Positions 20,901 to 31,826 are shown, counted from the first letter of the stretch. The stretch is DNA of 64,000 bases from Linnemannia elongata (GCA_036320915.1 JAXBDG010000006.1:1240001-1304000), one strand, 5' to 3'. Notes: generated by a model not told the origin, from the letters alone. Numbers and translations are program-made.

Positions 20901-23368
20901 TGGGGTAGATAGGTATCGGATGGATGGATGGGGGTCAATGGGTAGGGGGGTATCCTATCGCTCTTGTAGGCGGGTGTGGAGGATGAGGATATTGCAGATG
21001 CTATGGTAGGAGGAGGATTGGTCTTGGATGACTGTTTCAATATGGCATGACAATCATGCAACCAAAAAAGTAGGAGAGAAAAGACAACGTCTTGGGTTAG
21101 CTTGTCTGTGTGAAAAGGTATGAGTTGTCGAAGGAAGGAAAGGTAAAGGTAAAGGAGAGGAGGGAGAGTGTGAACGCGTTTCGTTGAGGAGATGGTTGTA
21201 TGGAAAGCAAAGGGGAGTGAGGGATTGGTCCATGCGCGTCTGGGGTTGGTATCAGTGGGTGAAACCGTTCCTGAACCCAATTGGTAGTGGTGAGTGGGTG
21301 ACTGACTATGGTTGGTTATAGTACCTGGTGGATGCATTGAGGGTTGGGGGGAGAAGAGATGAATTCGAATGCGTGAAAAAAGAAAAGGAATGACCCGGAA
21401 GGCAGGCACAGGTCAGTCAGTCCTGAACGAGAGGAGTGAGAGTGAGAGTGGAGAAAGGAAGGGAAGTTGAATGCAAACGAAAGGAAGTCCAAGCAAACTG
21501 AATGAGGAATGAATGAATGAATGAAAGAAAGGAAGAAAGAGACACAAAAATACAAAAGAGAGTTCGAATAGATAAACTACAATTTGCGAATACAAGAGTG
21601 AGAGAGAGATGGAGTAAGAGTAGGTGTTACAGAAGTAGAAACGAGGGTCCACTTTTTTGTAAGAAGCAATTCGAACGAGGGTAAAGGGGGAAAGAGGAAG
21701 GAGGAAGGAGCGCAAAGAGTAAAGTGTTAAAAAAAAGAGGGGGAAGGACATCGGGTACATTACTGGCGGGAAGCAGGACCATGGAACGAGGAACAAAGCT
21801 GACTTTGACGACAATGTACATGTAGCTAGCATGTGTATGTGCAATGTCCAAAGCTCACAGGCGAAGAAGACAATTGAAAGGACCGTTATAAAATAGTCCG
21901 TGAATGAATCTCCTTTTAATACATAAATAGGAAAACAATGTTCGCCCCCGCGCCTATGGCTCTTCTTCAGGAGTCGGACCAGACCTGGGGCTACTTACTC
22001 TGCGTCCACTCACTTACTCTCAAGAACAGAGCAGTTATTGTCTCAGCTCGCACCTCTCTCTCAATAGACCATGGACTAAGAAATAATACAGAGGAGCTTT
22101 TGGAGCTCATTCTCTCTTCATTCAATCATAGTCTAGATGTATGTTTCTTGCAGTGCTCTCTCTCTCACTCACTCTCTCTCTCTTTCTCGATTTCATCTAA
22201 CACATTCATTCACCATCTTCTTCTTGGTCTTGGTGTCTCGTTTTTGTTTTCTATTTTCAACCCCACGCTTTTTGCTCAAAGGTCGCCCAAAGACCCATGC
22301 ATGTCCACTTATGTCTGCACAAGGTCTCTATTGAATCGAATCGGATAGTTGTTTCAAACACTGAATGCTACCCCAACCCAACCTACCATAGTTCACTTTG
22401 ACTGTCTATATCCATCCTTCTTCATCTTCCTTCTCTTCTGCAATCAGCCTTCCCTTCCTCTTCCTCCTACTCTTACTCTCCCCCCCTCTCTCAAAATCGC
22501 AATTCGCTCTCACACTTTTGCCACTTTTTTTCGCAACGGCAGATACAAAAGTACAAGATCTTGGACCACTACACTGCAGCATGCATGACAGATGCTAGAC
22601 TAGACAAAGCCAACAGGCAAAAGGGGTTGAGGGCGTTCTTTCGTGCGTTGATGCCGTTTCCAGTTTTTGATGCTTTGATGCTTTGCCAACCAGGTTCCCC
22701 TTCCCCTTCCCCGCAAGATGCAGTAACCACCCCCTTTTCCGATAAATTTATTCAGACAAGGAGGTATATATCTCTTCATTAACTGTTATGACAAGGGTTA
22801 GGAGCCTTTTCTCTGACAAGAAGGGTTGTTGGCATGCGAAGGAGAGAAGCGATAGCAAGGAACCAGCAGGCACGCAAACCCTCGCGCTTTTATTCGCCTT
22901 TTTTTGTGTTTGTCTAGGGAACCCAGGAGGGGGATTAAGTGAAAGAAGGGAGGGTTGGGAGATAAGGAAGAATAAAAGGCGATAGCAAAATATAAAAAAA
23001 AGCAGGAGAGGGGTGATTTGGCGGATAGTAAGTAAGCTAGACAGCTATCCTTGTGGATGGGTGCATGCGTGCCGCGTCTTTCTCCGTCCCCCTTGCTCTG
23101 GCTTGTTTTCCTTTTTGTTACCCTTGCGTTTCCTTCTTCTTAGCACTGTCGGTGGTCTTCTAGGTGCGGGTGTGGGCTGAATTTGAGACTGGGTTTGGAA
23201 GGAGTGCAACGAGAAAGAGGAAGCCCTCAAAGGCGCAAAATCAAAGAAAAAACGCCTCCAGGGTACAAGTGCACGCCACCAAACCCTGATGTAGGTAGAA
23301 CTGCGGGCTTCCTGTAGAGTTTCACACCCTCAGCCCAAGCTGCAGAATAAAAAGACTCCAACCTTCCC
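20901..23368. other. Long divergent intergenic region
   Basis: About 2.5 kb separating the disordered-protein gene (-) from the F-box gene (+). It is strongly strand-asymmetric (purine-rich to about 21750, pyrimidine-rich from about 22140) with CT/GA and GAAT microsatellites near 21500-21620 and 22150-22190. No conserved coding frame is recognisable; the likely content is two long 5' leaders and promoters. A TATA-like AATAAAAAG lies at about 23345, shortly before the F-box start. Confidence 0.45.
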
Positions 23369-25669
23369 ATGTCGGAATTGACATCCCCTTTTCACTCATC
23401 CCCTTCTGGAATCGTGATCAACCCTTCTACTGCCCATCTCCATCCACACCACTCTGTATTCCGTCGAATGTCGCAACTGCCTCCGGAGATTCTCGAGCAG
23501 ATCGGCTCCCATCTTAACAACCAGTCCCGTCTATCCTCCCTACAAGTCAACCGACTTTGGAACGAGGTCTTTACAGCGTCCCTCTGGCACACTATCTCGA
23601 GCGACGACACCAACCCATGGCGCCGGATCTTCAAACCAGCCAATTACCAAGGCTTCCACACTTGCAACTACTCCTCCTCACACGATAACAAGGACAAGGA
23701 CAAGGGTGATGATGGTGAACCGGAGGAAGAGCGAGAGTTTCGGAGACGACAGCTTCAGAAGCATGGACACCTCATTCGGCATATTACTCTCTATGACAGC
23801 TGGTCCGTTGGTCTCCTCCTCCAGGCCAGGGTGGTGACGCAGTTAAAGTCGTTGGTCATCTTTGGGTACCTCCATTCGGCACATAGCGGACTTTCGGCCG
23901 ATGTCTTGACGGAGCTCGCGAAGGATGTACCTGTGCACTTGTTCAAGAGGATGTGGCATGACTCTGGTTCTTCGTCGGTCGCCCTTGCTCGGGCCTGCTG
24001 GCAGTTGATTGTCAACAACCATGGCCTCACTAGTGTCAAGTTCATGTCCTCGACTATGCAGTCGATGGCTGTCTTTGACGCTCCTCATTCTGAAAGCACT
24101 AATAGTGGCGAGGATGACACCACTGCCAGCGATGATGATGACAACTTGCTCTTGACACCTACACACTACCTCACCAATGTTGTGTCGAAAATTCACAGAC
24201 TATCCCACTTACGCCTGACACCCTCTCCCGCCGAATGGCTACTTCCGGCACTAGCCAATTCCCTCCTCCCAACAATTCGGTCCTACGTCTACTCCAACGG
24301 CGACATGGCCACCCTCGACAACTTCACCTCTCCCTCACCGTCTGCTCCTTGCACAACCCTCGAATCTCTCCAGATCTTGCCCCAGATCCATATCCGTCAC
24401 CTGCGTTCCATCGCCTCTGCCTTTCCTGGACTCAAGAAGTTGGAGATGCGGAACTGTCAAGCCGACTCCAAGGACGCTCACCTGCTGCCCTATAATCCCA
24501 GCACACCTCCTCCTAACAGCACCAAAGGTAGTAACAATGGCACCAGTTCAATGGAGGTCATTGTCCACACTGGGATGGAACATATCGCAACCTCAGAAAT
24601 TTATGACCTCCTCCGAGCACAGGTCCACTTTCCAAACCTCAAAACTTTTGGCCCGATTGGCGAGATTGTCGACCTCCGCCAGTTCCTCCTCATCCTCAGG
24701 TCCTTCCCTGCCCTCGAGTGTCTCTACGCGTTTTATTTGAAGGGTCAAGACAGCGATCGGGATTCGAGACTTCCGATTGAGAAAGAGCCTGATTGGAAGC
24801 TCAAGACGTTGATCCTTCGCGCGAATCAGTTCCGACCACGGACTATGACTAGGATTCTGGCAAAGATGCCCTTCTTGGTTCGACTTGAGCTGCGGTCTTT
24901 GACGCCTGATACTTTGGCTCTTCTTGCGACGCCTGGGAGACTGCGTTTTCTGGAGCATGTTCGATTTAACCTTCGACAGCCTTGTTATGAGGAGACGAAT
25001 CGGTTGTTCGTAGTGTGTCCGAATTTGAGGTCGATTCAGGGATTGGGAATTGCGATCCTGGCGGAGGATATGATTGCAGAGCCAAGGTGGACATGTTTAC
25101 GACTACAAAAGTTTCATTGTGAAATTCATGGTATCCCTCGACTCGATCCTGGCCAGGAGGCGCAACTTTATAACGACGACCAAAGACAACTCCTGGAGCT
25201 TCATCGACAGTCTCTTTCGGTCCAGCGACAAGTCTATCAGCAACTGGCCCGATTCACTGATCTCCGTTACCTAGATGCCGGGTTCTCACCACGCCGGTAC
25301 CAGCAGTACTCACCCACATCTATCATCGCCCGCATCGCAGGAACAGGAGACTCCTTCCGGGCTCGAAGCTACAACACCCCGATACACGACAGCCTCTCTT
25401 TCTCGCTCGCTTCTGGACTCGATGAACTGGCGACATTACATCGATTGGAAACATTTGGGTTCAAAGCTGTGAACCATCAAATCGGAGAGGAGGAGTTGCA
25501 ATGGATGTCGAGGCATTGGAGGGGGTTGAAGACTGTGTATGGCCTGGATGCGTATGTGGACGGGTTTCTTTGTGATGAGAAGGCGGATAAGTTGGGGAGA
25601 AGGTTGAAGCAGCTAGTGCCTGGGTGTAAGTTGGAGGTCTTTCGGTACAGTGAGAGTTTTGAAGATTGA
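23369..25669 (+). CDS. F-box / leucine-rich protein, 733-766 aa
   Basis: Probable substrate receptor of an SCF ubiquitin ligase. The F-box is MSQLPPEILEQIGSHLNNQS then RLSSLQVNRLWNEVFTASLW, residues 34-75 from the first ATG. The second ATG at 23468 begins exactly at the F-box and is an equally good start. After the F-box come a charged loop, a QLQKHGHLIRHITLYD segment and irregular leucine-rich repeats (for example FPALECLYAFYLKG, KMPFLVRLELRSLTP, VCPNLRSIQGLG). The C-terminal signature SGLDELATLHRLETFGF ... EEELQWMSRHW is shared with the F-box gene at 60888-62909, so the two are paralogues. Single exon. The substrate is unknown. Confidence 0.85.
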   Translation: MSELTSPFHSSPSGIVINPSTAHLHPHHSVFRRMSQLPPEILEQIGSHLNNQSRLSSLQVNRLWNEVFTASLWHTISSDDTNPWRRIFKPANYQGFHTCNYSSSHDNKDKDKGDDGEPEEEREFRRRQLQKHGHLIRHITLYDSWSVGLLLQARVVTQLKSLVIFGYLHSAHSGLSADVLTELAKDVPVHLFKRMWHDSGSSSVALARACWQLIVNNHGLTSVKFMSSTMQSMAVFDAPHSESTNSGEDDTTASDDDDNLLLTPTHYLTNVVSKIHRLSHLRLTPSPAEWLLPALANSLLPTIRSYVYSNGDMATLDNFTSPSPSAPCTTLESLQILPQIHIRHLRSIASAFPGLKKLEMRNCQADSKDAHLLPYNPSTPPPNSTKGSNNGTSSMEVIVHTGMEHIATSEIYDLLRAQVHFPNLKTFGPIGEIVDLRQFLLILRSFPALECLYAFYLKGQDSDRDSRLPIEKEPDWKLKTLILRANQFRPRTMTRILAKMPFLVRLELRSLTPDTLALLATPGRLRFLEHVRFNLRQPCYEETNRLFVVCPNLRSIQGLGIAILAEDMIAEPRWTCLRLQKFHCEIHGIPRLDPGQEAQLYNDDQRQLLELHRQSLSVQRQVYQQLARFTDLRYLDAGFSPRRYQQYSPTSIIARIAGTGDSFRARSYNTPIHDSLSFSLASGLDELATLHRLETFGFKAVNHQIGEEELQWMSRHWRGLKTVYGLDAYVDGFLCDEKADKLGRRLKQLVPGCKLEVFRYSESFED

Positions 25670-25683
25670 TGGATGAGTGAGGC

Positions 25684-25704
25684 TTTTTTTTTTTTTTTTT
25701 TTTT
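25684..25704. repeat. Poly(T) run, 21 nt
   Basis: Homopolymer just after the stop codon of the upstream F-box gene, in the short convergent spacer. Confidence 0.95.
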
Positions 25705-25922
25705 CTTTGTTGTTTGTTGTTTGTTGTTGGTTTGATGTGAGAGGAGTTTGGTAGATGGTTTTCTCTTCCTCCTTTTTTTCAGTTGTGAAATGTGAGACCT
25801 TGCATGCATTACCCGTACACAACATGTGAAATGAAAAAAAAGTAAACAAAGCATAAAAATAATCAACATCAGTCAATGAACAATTTTTTCTTTATACATT
25901 CATTCCTTATCACTACCCACAT

Positions 25923-27899
25923 CTAATATTCGTGCCGGAAGGTGGTCGAGAAGATAGTCGATCCAACACTATAATACGTCAACTCTTTCATCGTCGCCAA
26001 TCGAGTCCTGATGATCTCCTCCTCCGGTTTCGACAGCGGTGGGGCGAAAAAATTGGGTGATGTGGCACTGATAAAGAGAGATTTCAGTCCCTCGCAAGGC
26101 CATGGCTTCAGTGGTAGCTGTTGTTGCTGTTGCTGTTGCGGTTGCTGTTGCTGCTGGTCGGGTATGAGAGCAGGCGCTGGTGTTGGTGAGAGTGGAGGTG
26201 ATGGTAGTTGTCCTGTTGTCGCTGTGGAAAAGTAGGAGTGTGTCCTTTGTTCTTGATCCACGCCACTATCCTTCGTCTCCTTCTGTCCTTGTTCCTCGCC
26301 AGCCTGATCAATCCGCCCCTGTGATCCAACAAAATCATCCACCCACAAAAAGGGGGAATGAAACTCCTCCAGAAGAGGACACCCCTCCAGAACCTCCCTC
26401 GCCATGTCGTTAGTGACACTGCCAGCATATCCGATCCACTTGACAGTCTTGAGTGTCCCAAAGTGTCTTCGCAGAGCCTCGAATGCCAAAGGCCCAAACC
26501 CGACTGTCCTGAAGATGAGTCGTTCCCATCGGTGTAGGCGAACATGGTTGTGGTGATGGTGTGGTCGTCTGGTGCTCTCATTGCTACTGCTACGACTGTC
26601 GAAAGAATACGACGATGACGAAGTGGAAGAGTTGGACGATGTTGAGCGAGGAGGTGAAGGAGGATACGAAGAACATTCGTAAGAAGAAGAAGAATAGAAC
26701 GACGACGAGGAAGAAGAAGCTGAAAGGATTCGAGCAATAGCAGCATCCGAAGGGAACGGCGCCACACAAGCTGAGATCTCCAAACATGTCAACCAAGCCC
26801 AAGTACCGTCCTCGATACACCGCGCAAATTGCGAGAGCAGCGGATCGGGAAAACTGGGGGCCTCCCAAACTAGACTCCGCAGCTCTCGACATGGTCGGAT
26901 CCAAAGCTCGAGCTGCCATTCGACTGACAGGCCAAGGATCCATGAGACTCGGAGTACTTGGATTTGTGTACTCGGAAGGGGCGGGTTGGTGATGAGGGGG
27001 CGGAGAGGGTAGGTTGCGCCGTGTTCGGTTAGGACCAGGGTTGGTCCAATTGGAAGGACCATGCTGGAGTTACCGGTCTGTTGCATGCCTGTGATGGTGA
27101 GGCATTCGAAGACGAGGTCTGTAGCGCCTCGACTGGCTCGCCAGAGATAATCCATGTTTGCCGCAGGGACTCGGACCCGTTTCCAGACCAGTGTGTCCAA
27201 TCGTCGTTCTCCTCCTGACCTTGTTGTTGTTGTTGATGATGATGTGAAGTACGACAATGGTCTCAGTGTGGTGGTGTCAGAGTCGATGGTAGTGTTGACG
27301 CTTGTTGTCGATGTCGTGGATGTCGTGGGCAGAGCTCCAGCACCTGACCCTCCTCTCTGTCTTCCTTGTCCGCTTTCGTCCTCGCCCTCACTCTCCTCGC
27401 TATCATCGCTTTCATACTCCTGCAGCCGCTGCTGCTGCTCCAACAGGCGAAGGCGATCCTCCTTTCCCTTCCCATTTCCACCACTCAAAGCAACGAAGAA
27501 CACCGGCAATGGCACTGAATCCTCTACACTCAACCACCTCAACCCTCCTGCACCAACCAACCCCGCAAGCTTCTCCCAAACAACCCTCCCTTCCTTCCCC
27601 GCGCCCAAAACCCTCACCCTTCTCACCCTACTATACAATTCTGTATCCGAAAAGTGCTTCAACGACTCAACACCCAAAAACCCTAACTCTCGGACATGAG
27701 CCGCATGGCGTCGAAGGGTGACATTAGTTTTTACGGAATGAACTCCATGGAGATGGACGGTTTTCCAATGGAAGGGGAGGAATGAGTCATGCCAGCTTTT
27801 GGAAACGAGCATGCATGGGAGGAGGGAGTGGGGGGAGGTTGAGTGGAGGTGAGAGGCGATTGTGGAGCGTATTTCTGGGAGATCTAGTGCTGTTTGCAT
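25923..27899 (-). CDS. F-box-like protein, 658 aa
   Basis: The frame is open from 27968, but MQTALDLPEIRSTIASHL at 27899 is the natural start because the preceding 23 codons look like leader (T/C-rich on the coding strand). The N-terminus is a divergent F-box (LPEIRSTIASHLHSTSPHSL, then PCMLVSKSWHDSFLPFHWKTV). A second hallmark of this fungal group follows, a stretch giving VRELGFLGVESLKHFSDTEL. Later segments have LRR-like strands (FQPCRELRSLVWEAPSF-like, WAWLTCLEISACVAPF, LKTVKWIGYAGSVTNDMA) broken by Ser-, Thr- and Gln-rich loops, including poly-Ser near 26600-26700 and poly-Gln near 26100-26160. Likely an SCF receptor. It is only distantly similar to the neighbouring F-box gene, with which it is convergent (about 250 bp apart). 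Confidence 0.8.
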   Translation of the reverse strand: MQTALDLPEIRSTIASHLHSTSPHSLLPCMLVSKSWHDSFLPFHWKTVHLHGVHSVKTNVTLRRHAAHVRELGFLGVESLKHFSDTELYSRVRRVRVLGAGKEGRVVWEKLAGLVGAGGLRWLSVEDSVPLPVFFVALSGGNGKGKEDRLRLLEQQQRLQEYESDDSEESEGEDESGQGRQRGGSGAGALPTTSTTSTTSVNTTIDSDTTTLRPLSYFTSSSTTTTRSGGERRLDTLVWKRVRVPAANMDYLWRASRGATDLVFECLTITGMQQTGNSSMVLPIGPTLVLTEHGATYPLRPLITNPPLPSTQIQVLRVSWILGLSVEWQLELWIRPCRELRSLVWEAPSFPDPLLSQFARCIEDGTWAWLTCLEISACVAPFPSDAAIARILSASSSSSSFYSSSSYECSSYPPSPPRSTSSNSSTSSSSYSFDSRSSSNESTRRPHHHHNHVRLHRWERLIFRTVGFGPLAFEALRRHFGTLKTVKWIGYAGSVTNDMAREVLEGCPLLEEFHSPFLWVDDFVGSQGRIDQAGEEQGQKETKDSGVDQEQRTHSYFSTATTGQLPSPPLSPTPAPALIPDQQQQQPQQQQQQQLPLKPWPCEGLKSLFISATSPNFFAPPLSKPEEEIIRTRLATMKELTYYSVGSTIFSTTFRHEY

Positions 27900-28492
27900 C
27901 GTTGTTGAAGGGAAGGGAGTGAGAAGTGAGAAGAATGAGAGAGTGAAGTGGAGTGAAGTGGAGTGCAAAGTAGAGTAGAGTGTAAAGAGTAAAGTGCAAC
28001 AGAGAGGAAAGAGGAGAAAAGAATGAGAATGAACAAAGGTAAAGGGATATGTGGATGTGGATGAAACGTAAGAGTGGGGATGTGGATGAAAAGTGGGAGT
28101 GAGGATGTGGATGAAAAGTGAGAGTGAGGATTGGATGTTGGAGTGGAGAAAGAAAAGAAGTTTTTGCGCTATTTAATGCGATCCGGATCGAAAAGGACAC
28201 CGCGTTGATGAGATCGCCTATCGCATTGAATCCGTAACCCTCCCTTATTGCTCATTGCCCGCCCTTCTCTCCGCTTAAATGACGATGAATCACCCCACCC
28301 ATCAGCACCACACACATACTCACATAGAGACACAATAATGGGCGCACAATGCAAGGTTTGCTTTTGAGGTGTTTTTTTTTAATTGACGATGGATAATTGA
28401 GAGTATTCTGGAAACGGTACTGAACTACTGAGTATTGCTGGCATTGAAAGTAAAGATAGAGAAAAAAAAGAGAAAAAACGAGCAAAGTGCAA
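27900..28492. other. Spacer between bZIP 3' end and F-box promoter
   Basis: Same-strand spacer. It contains GAGTG-rich low complexity DNA and the 25-bp minisatellite; no gene recognised. Confidence 0.45.
28054..28128. repeat. Minisatellite, three tandem 25-bp units
   Basis: Units at 28054-28078, 28079-28103 and 28104-28128 start GATGTGGATGAAA and differ by a few bases. They lie in the leader or promoter of the minus-strand F-box gene. Confidence 0.85.
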
Positions 28493-29664
28493 TTAAGCAC
28501 GGCTCGAGAGGGCAGCATGGGCCTCGGCAAGCTGGGCCTCAAGTTGGGCAATGCGAGCGGCCTGCTCGGCTTCCTTGGCAAGGAAACCGCTCTTCTCCGT
28601 CTCGAGGATCGCAATGCGCATGTTAAGGTCGCTGTTGGCAGATTCAAGGTCAAAGACCTTGGCCTCAAGACCCTCCAGCTTGATAAGCTTCTTCAGGCGA
28701 GAGCGGCGAGCAGCATCCGTGTTCTTGGCGCGCTTGGCAACCACCTCAGCGGCCTCCTCCTCAGGCGTCAGACGACGCTTCTTGGATTTGGGCTTGGGAG
28801 CAGCAGGAGCCGGAGCAGCGATGACGGCGGCAACCTCGGGAGCCACCGAGACCTCACGGGAGACAGCGGGCGTCGACACGGCCGAAGAGGAGAACTCTGC
28901 CTCAACAACTTCGACCTTGGGTGCGAGCACAGGCGAGGCAGCGGGCTGAGGAGCCACGACAGCCAATGGGGAGGCGGCACCGAGAGCAGCCTGGGCCATG
29001 ACGGCGGACTCGAGCTCGGCCGACCAGGGGATGTTGAGCGCTGCAGCGGCTTGCTGGACAGCCGTGGACGTCAAGACGGGCATGACGGGGGAGGCAGCAA
29101 CAGCAGAGACGGGCGAAGCAGGCGAGTCAATGGCGGGGAAGGCCATGGACATGTCAAAGAGCGAAGGACCCATGGCAGAGCCGAAGGAATCAAAGCCGAG
29201 GACTGGGGAGTCTTCGAGGGCAGAGAAGGGGCTCGAGGAGATGGAGGACTCGTCGCTGGAGAGGGCAGCGAAGGACAGGTCGGTGGCGAGCCACTCGTCA
29301 AAGCCGTTGACGGCGTTGGCGGCGGGAGCTACGAACATGTCGTTGGCGCTGTCAACGAGGCCAGACGCGTTCTTGCCGACTATGAGATTAAGAAAGCCGT
29401 GAGAAGAAACAAGTGGGTCAGTCAATTAGTCAATCAATCAGTCAGGCTAGATCAGTCACACGGCCTGGAATGGCTAATTTCGATTTGATATATTTATCAC
29501 ATCTGACGTCAAATGGTTTCTTTTCTGTGGTAGAGAAAGGAAACTGCGCAACAAAAAGATTACGAGTACTTACAGTGGGCAAGTGCGGACTCTAGCGAGT
29601 CGGCCGACTTTGAGAGCTTGGCGTTCGTCGTATCGAACATAGAGAAATCGACGGCGAGGACCAT
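28493..29664 (-). CDS. Gcn4/CPC1/ATF4-type bZIP transcription factor, 325 aa
   Basis: Two exons: 29574-29664 and 28493-29379; the join (CACT plus TCGGC) is in phase and the donor is GTAAGT. The N-terminal half is Ala/Ser/Pro/Glu-rich with hydrophobic-acidic patches typical of activation domains. The C-terminal bZIP (about residues 246-310) has the basic region KRAKNTDAARRSRLKK, with the NxxAAxxSR signature of Gcn4-type factors, and a leucine zipper starting LEGLEAKVFDLESANSDL and extending about nine heptads, longer than in yeast Gcn4. It is probably the general amino-acid control regulator, binding TGACTC-type sites. Regulation: the mRNA leader carries two upstream ORFs in strong AUG context (listed separately). 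A TGACTC motif (minus strand, 30386-30391) could allow autoregulation. Unlike ATF4, the second uORF ends before the main AUG. Confidence 0.88.
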
Positions 29665-29815
29665 TTTCTTGGATATTTGGAATATAATGGGGTTGGGTTT
29701 AAAGATATTTCAAAAAGAGAAAGGGGGTTGTTTCTTGGAATAGAGACTAGGATTGGGGGGATTGGATGGACTTATTTTTGGGATAAAGGTCAAGTTCAAA
29801 GAGAGAATGGGTCGT

Positions 29816-29920
29816 TTAGGACTGTAAGGGTAAGGCTGGTACGATGGGTTCTACGAGGGCGATAATGGGTCTTGCTGGGATGTCAATAATTGAGCTGGGG
29901 TTGATAATTGGGGAAACCAT
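29816..29920 (-). promoter_or_regulatory. uORF2 in bZIP leader, 34 codons plus stop
   Basis: ATG at 29920 in the context AAAATGG (A at -3, G at +4), reading MVSPIINPSSIIDIPARPII then 14 more residues to a TAA at 29816-29818, 151 nt before the main AUG. No other AUG lies between it and the main start. By analogy with GCN4/cpc-1 this would be the inhibitory uORF. Confidence 0.65.
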
Positions 29921-30103
29921 TTTGAAGGGTGTATGTGTTGTTGAAAACCGTAAGGTTGTTTGAAAGTTGTGTTGTAAAGGTGTAAAGGTGTAAAGGTGAA
30001 GGTTGTTGTGTTGTTGTATGTTGTTGTTGTTGAAAAATGTTATTGTTGTTGAAGTGTGTTCTGTTGTATGTGTGTTGAAAAGTGTACGAAGGGTACTAGG
30101 TGT

Positions 30104-30124
30104 TTAAGCGGAGAAGTTGGCCAT
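30104..30124 (-). promoter_or_regulatory. uORF1 in bZIP leader, 6 codons plus stop
   Basis: ATG at 30124 in the context AAGATGG, peptide MANFSA, TAA at 30104-30106. It lies 183 nt upstream of uORF2 with no intervening AUG. By analogy with GCN4 uORF1 it would be the reinitiation-permissive uORF. Whether it is transcribed depends on the unmapped start site. Confidence 0.6.
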
Positions 30125-31613
30125 CTTGGGCAAAGAGCAAAAGTGCTGGTAGGTAAAGGTAAAAGGGGTGTTATAAAAAAGGGTGGAGAGTACGTCCACA
30201 AAAAAAAGGCAAGAAAAAAGAGAAAGTTTGTTTGAATAAAAGGTTCAAAGGTGAAGCAGGGTTCTGTTAAGAAGTTGTTAGAGAGAGTGTGTGTAAGGGT
30301 CTTTGTTGGGTGGAAGGGTGAGGAGTAAAGCAAAGAAAGAGAGAAGAAAAGAAGCAGAAAAAGAAAAAAGGGGCACCCGCGAGAGGAGTCAAATCCTTTT
30401 TATTGCTGACGGCCACAACAAAAAAAATTGATGATTCACACCTTTTTTTTTGGGTATTTACACTTGAGGGGCGCATCAAAATAGAGTTCATCAGAGATGA
30501 GGCACGACGATGGATTGAAGGTGACTGTCCTGATGCACCAATCAGCTTATTCCTCATTTTTTGCACTATTTGAACTGGGTCCTGCTATTGAATAGACCGA
30601 CTGAACTGCAGCGCATCGGCTGGGCTCGGTGGAATGGCTCGGTGGCGATCTCTCTCTCTCCCTTGTTGGGCTTGCTTCTCTCTTCAACAAGGATATAATT
30701 TAAAAACAGCATTGGTGTTCTTGGAGGAAGTCTGCTAGACTACCAGACTGGTTTCAATGGTTTGTTTGGCAATAGTCTGCTTCCACTTTTCAATGGTACC
30801 TGAAAAAAAAAAAAAAAAAAAAAAAAAAAAGAATGCAAGACCCCCTTTTTTTGTTTGTTTTTTTGCGCTGAACCTTTTTCGCAACAAGGGTGTACCTGGA
30901 TGACAAGAAAGAGTCATGTAATAAATCACCTCGTTCACCTAAACATATGTTCGTAGAAACTGAAATGGTGGAGTGGTTTAGGGGTGGGAAACCAAGGGAG
31001 AGACACAGAGAAAGAGAGGAAGGGAGGTGCCACATGTAAAGAGGCAAAGGCAAAGAGAAAAACTGCTGGCAGATGGGCGCTGGCTGATCGGAGAAATATC
31101 TTTTGCCATCCCTTGCTTGATTGTTTCTTTGTTTGCTCCAACTCTTTTTGTAGCCCAATGCACTAAGTAACAAAGGGAGAAAGTACCTCGCTGGATGTAT
31201 CAAACAAGTGTCCACAGACACCAGACGAAAACCAACAGAAAAAGGTCCAGCTCCTGGGCAGGGCAAGACCTGGACTGCTGCAACTAAAAAAAGGGCCAAA
31301 CGGGCTATTCGCCGCCAGCCAGTCAGCCAGCCAGCCAGCCATCTAGACGATCCCTTAGTTTCGCCGTTTTTCTTGTTTTTCTTTGTCGGTCTTTCTTGTT
31401 CCCGTCTGGACACCATTTCAGGCAACCTGTCACTCTCAATGCGCAGACTACATACATAGTCGTCTACGTCAAGTACCCAGAAGTAATGTAGGCAGGCAAA
31501 CATAGTCAAAGCAACCGCCCGCAAAAATAGTCCAACACTCCATGGATTGGCTTGGCTTGGCTTCAACCCTCAGGTTGGAAAAAAGATACCAGATCGCATT
31601 AGCAAAATGTTAG
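30125..31613. other. Promoter region of the bZIP gene up to the tRNA
   Basis: No protein gene recognised. On the minus strand there is no ATG between 30125 and about 30473. There is a TGACTC motif at 30386-30391 and A/T-rich DNA near 30690-30710. Low-complexity GGCTGGCTGGC tracts lie near 31318-31340. Confidence 0.4.
30803..30830. repeat. Poly(A) homopolymer, 28 nt
   Basis: Uninterrupted A run, one of four long A tracts between 30.8 and 32.8 kb. Confidence 0.95.
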
Positions 31614-31696
31614 TGAAGAGAGTGGGATTTGAACCCACGCCTACGAATAGACCGCGGCCTTAACGCGGCGCCTTAGACCAACTCGGCCATCTCTCC
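31614..31696 (-). tRNA. tRNA-Leu (anticodon AAG)
   Basis: The minus strand begins GGAGAGATGGCCGAGTTGG (acceptor strand plus A box) and ends in the T arm GTGGGTTCAAATCCCAC (B box GGTTCAAATCC) and TCTCTTC, which pairs with GGAGAGA; the discriminator base is A, as expected for Leu. The anticodon stem CCGCG/CGCGG encloses a seven-base loop TTAAGGC, so the anticodon is AAG (codon CUU, AAG read as IAG). The long variable arm is typical of class II tRNA-Leu. No intron. A TTTT terminator follows at 31607-31604. Confidence 0.95.
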
Positions 31697-31786
31697 AACT
31701 CGATGTCTGTTGTGAAAGCTTTGCATATTTGTTCCAAGAGCAATAATATCACGTGATAATTACGCCACCAATATTTAACACGCTGC

Positions 31787-31787
<1 letters not shown>

Positions 31788-31824
<37 letters not shown>
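31788..31824. repeat. Poly(A) homopolymer, 37 nt
   Basis: Uninterrupted A run directly 5' of the putative retroposed fragment, about 90 bp from the tRNA-Leu. Confidence 0.95.

Positions 31825-31826
<2 letters not shown>

Noticed and set aside
28487..29488. Plus-strand frame of 333 codons opposite the bZIP gene
   Set aside because: Composition (Gly/Arg/Ser/Leu) is the antisense image of an Ala/Glu/Ser-rich gene; the bZIP on the minus strand explains the sequence.
31318..31340. GCCAGCCAGTCAGCCAG repeats as part of a coding repeat protein
   Set aside because: Short simple-sequence DNA in the promoter zone of the bZIP gene, with no supported frame.
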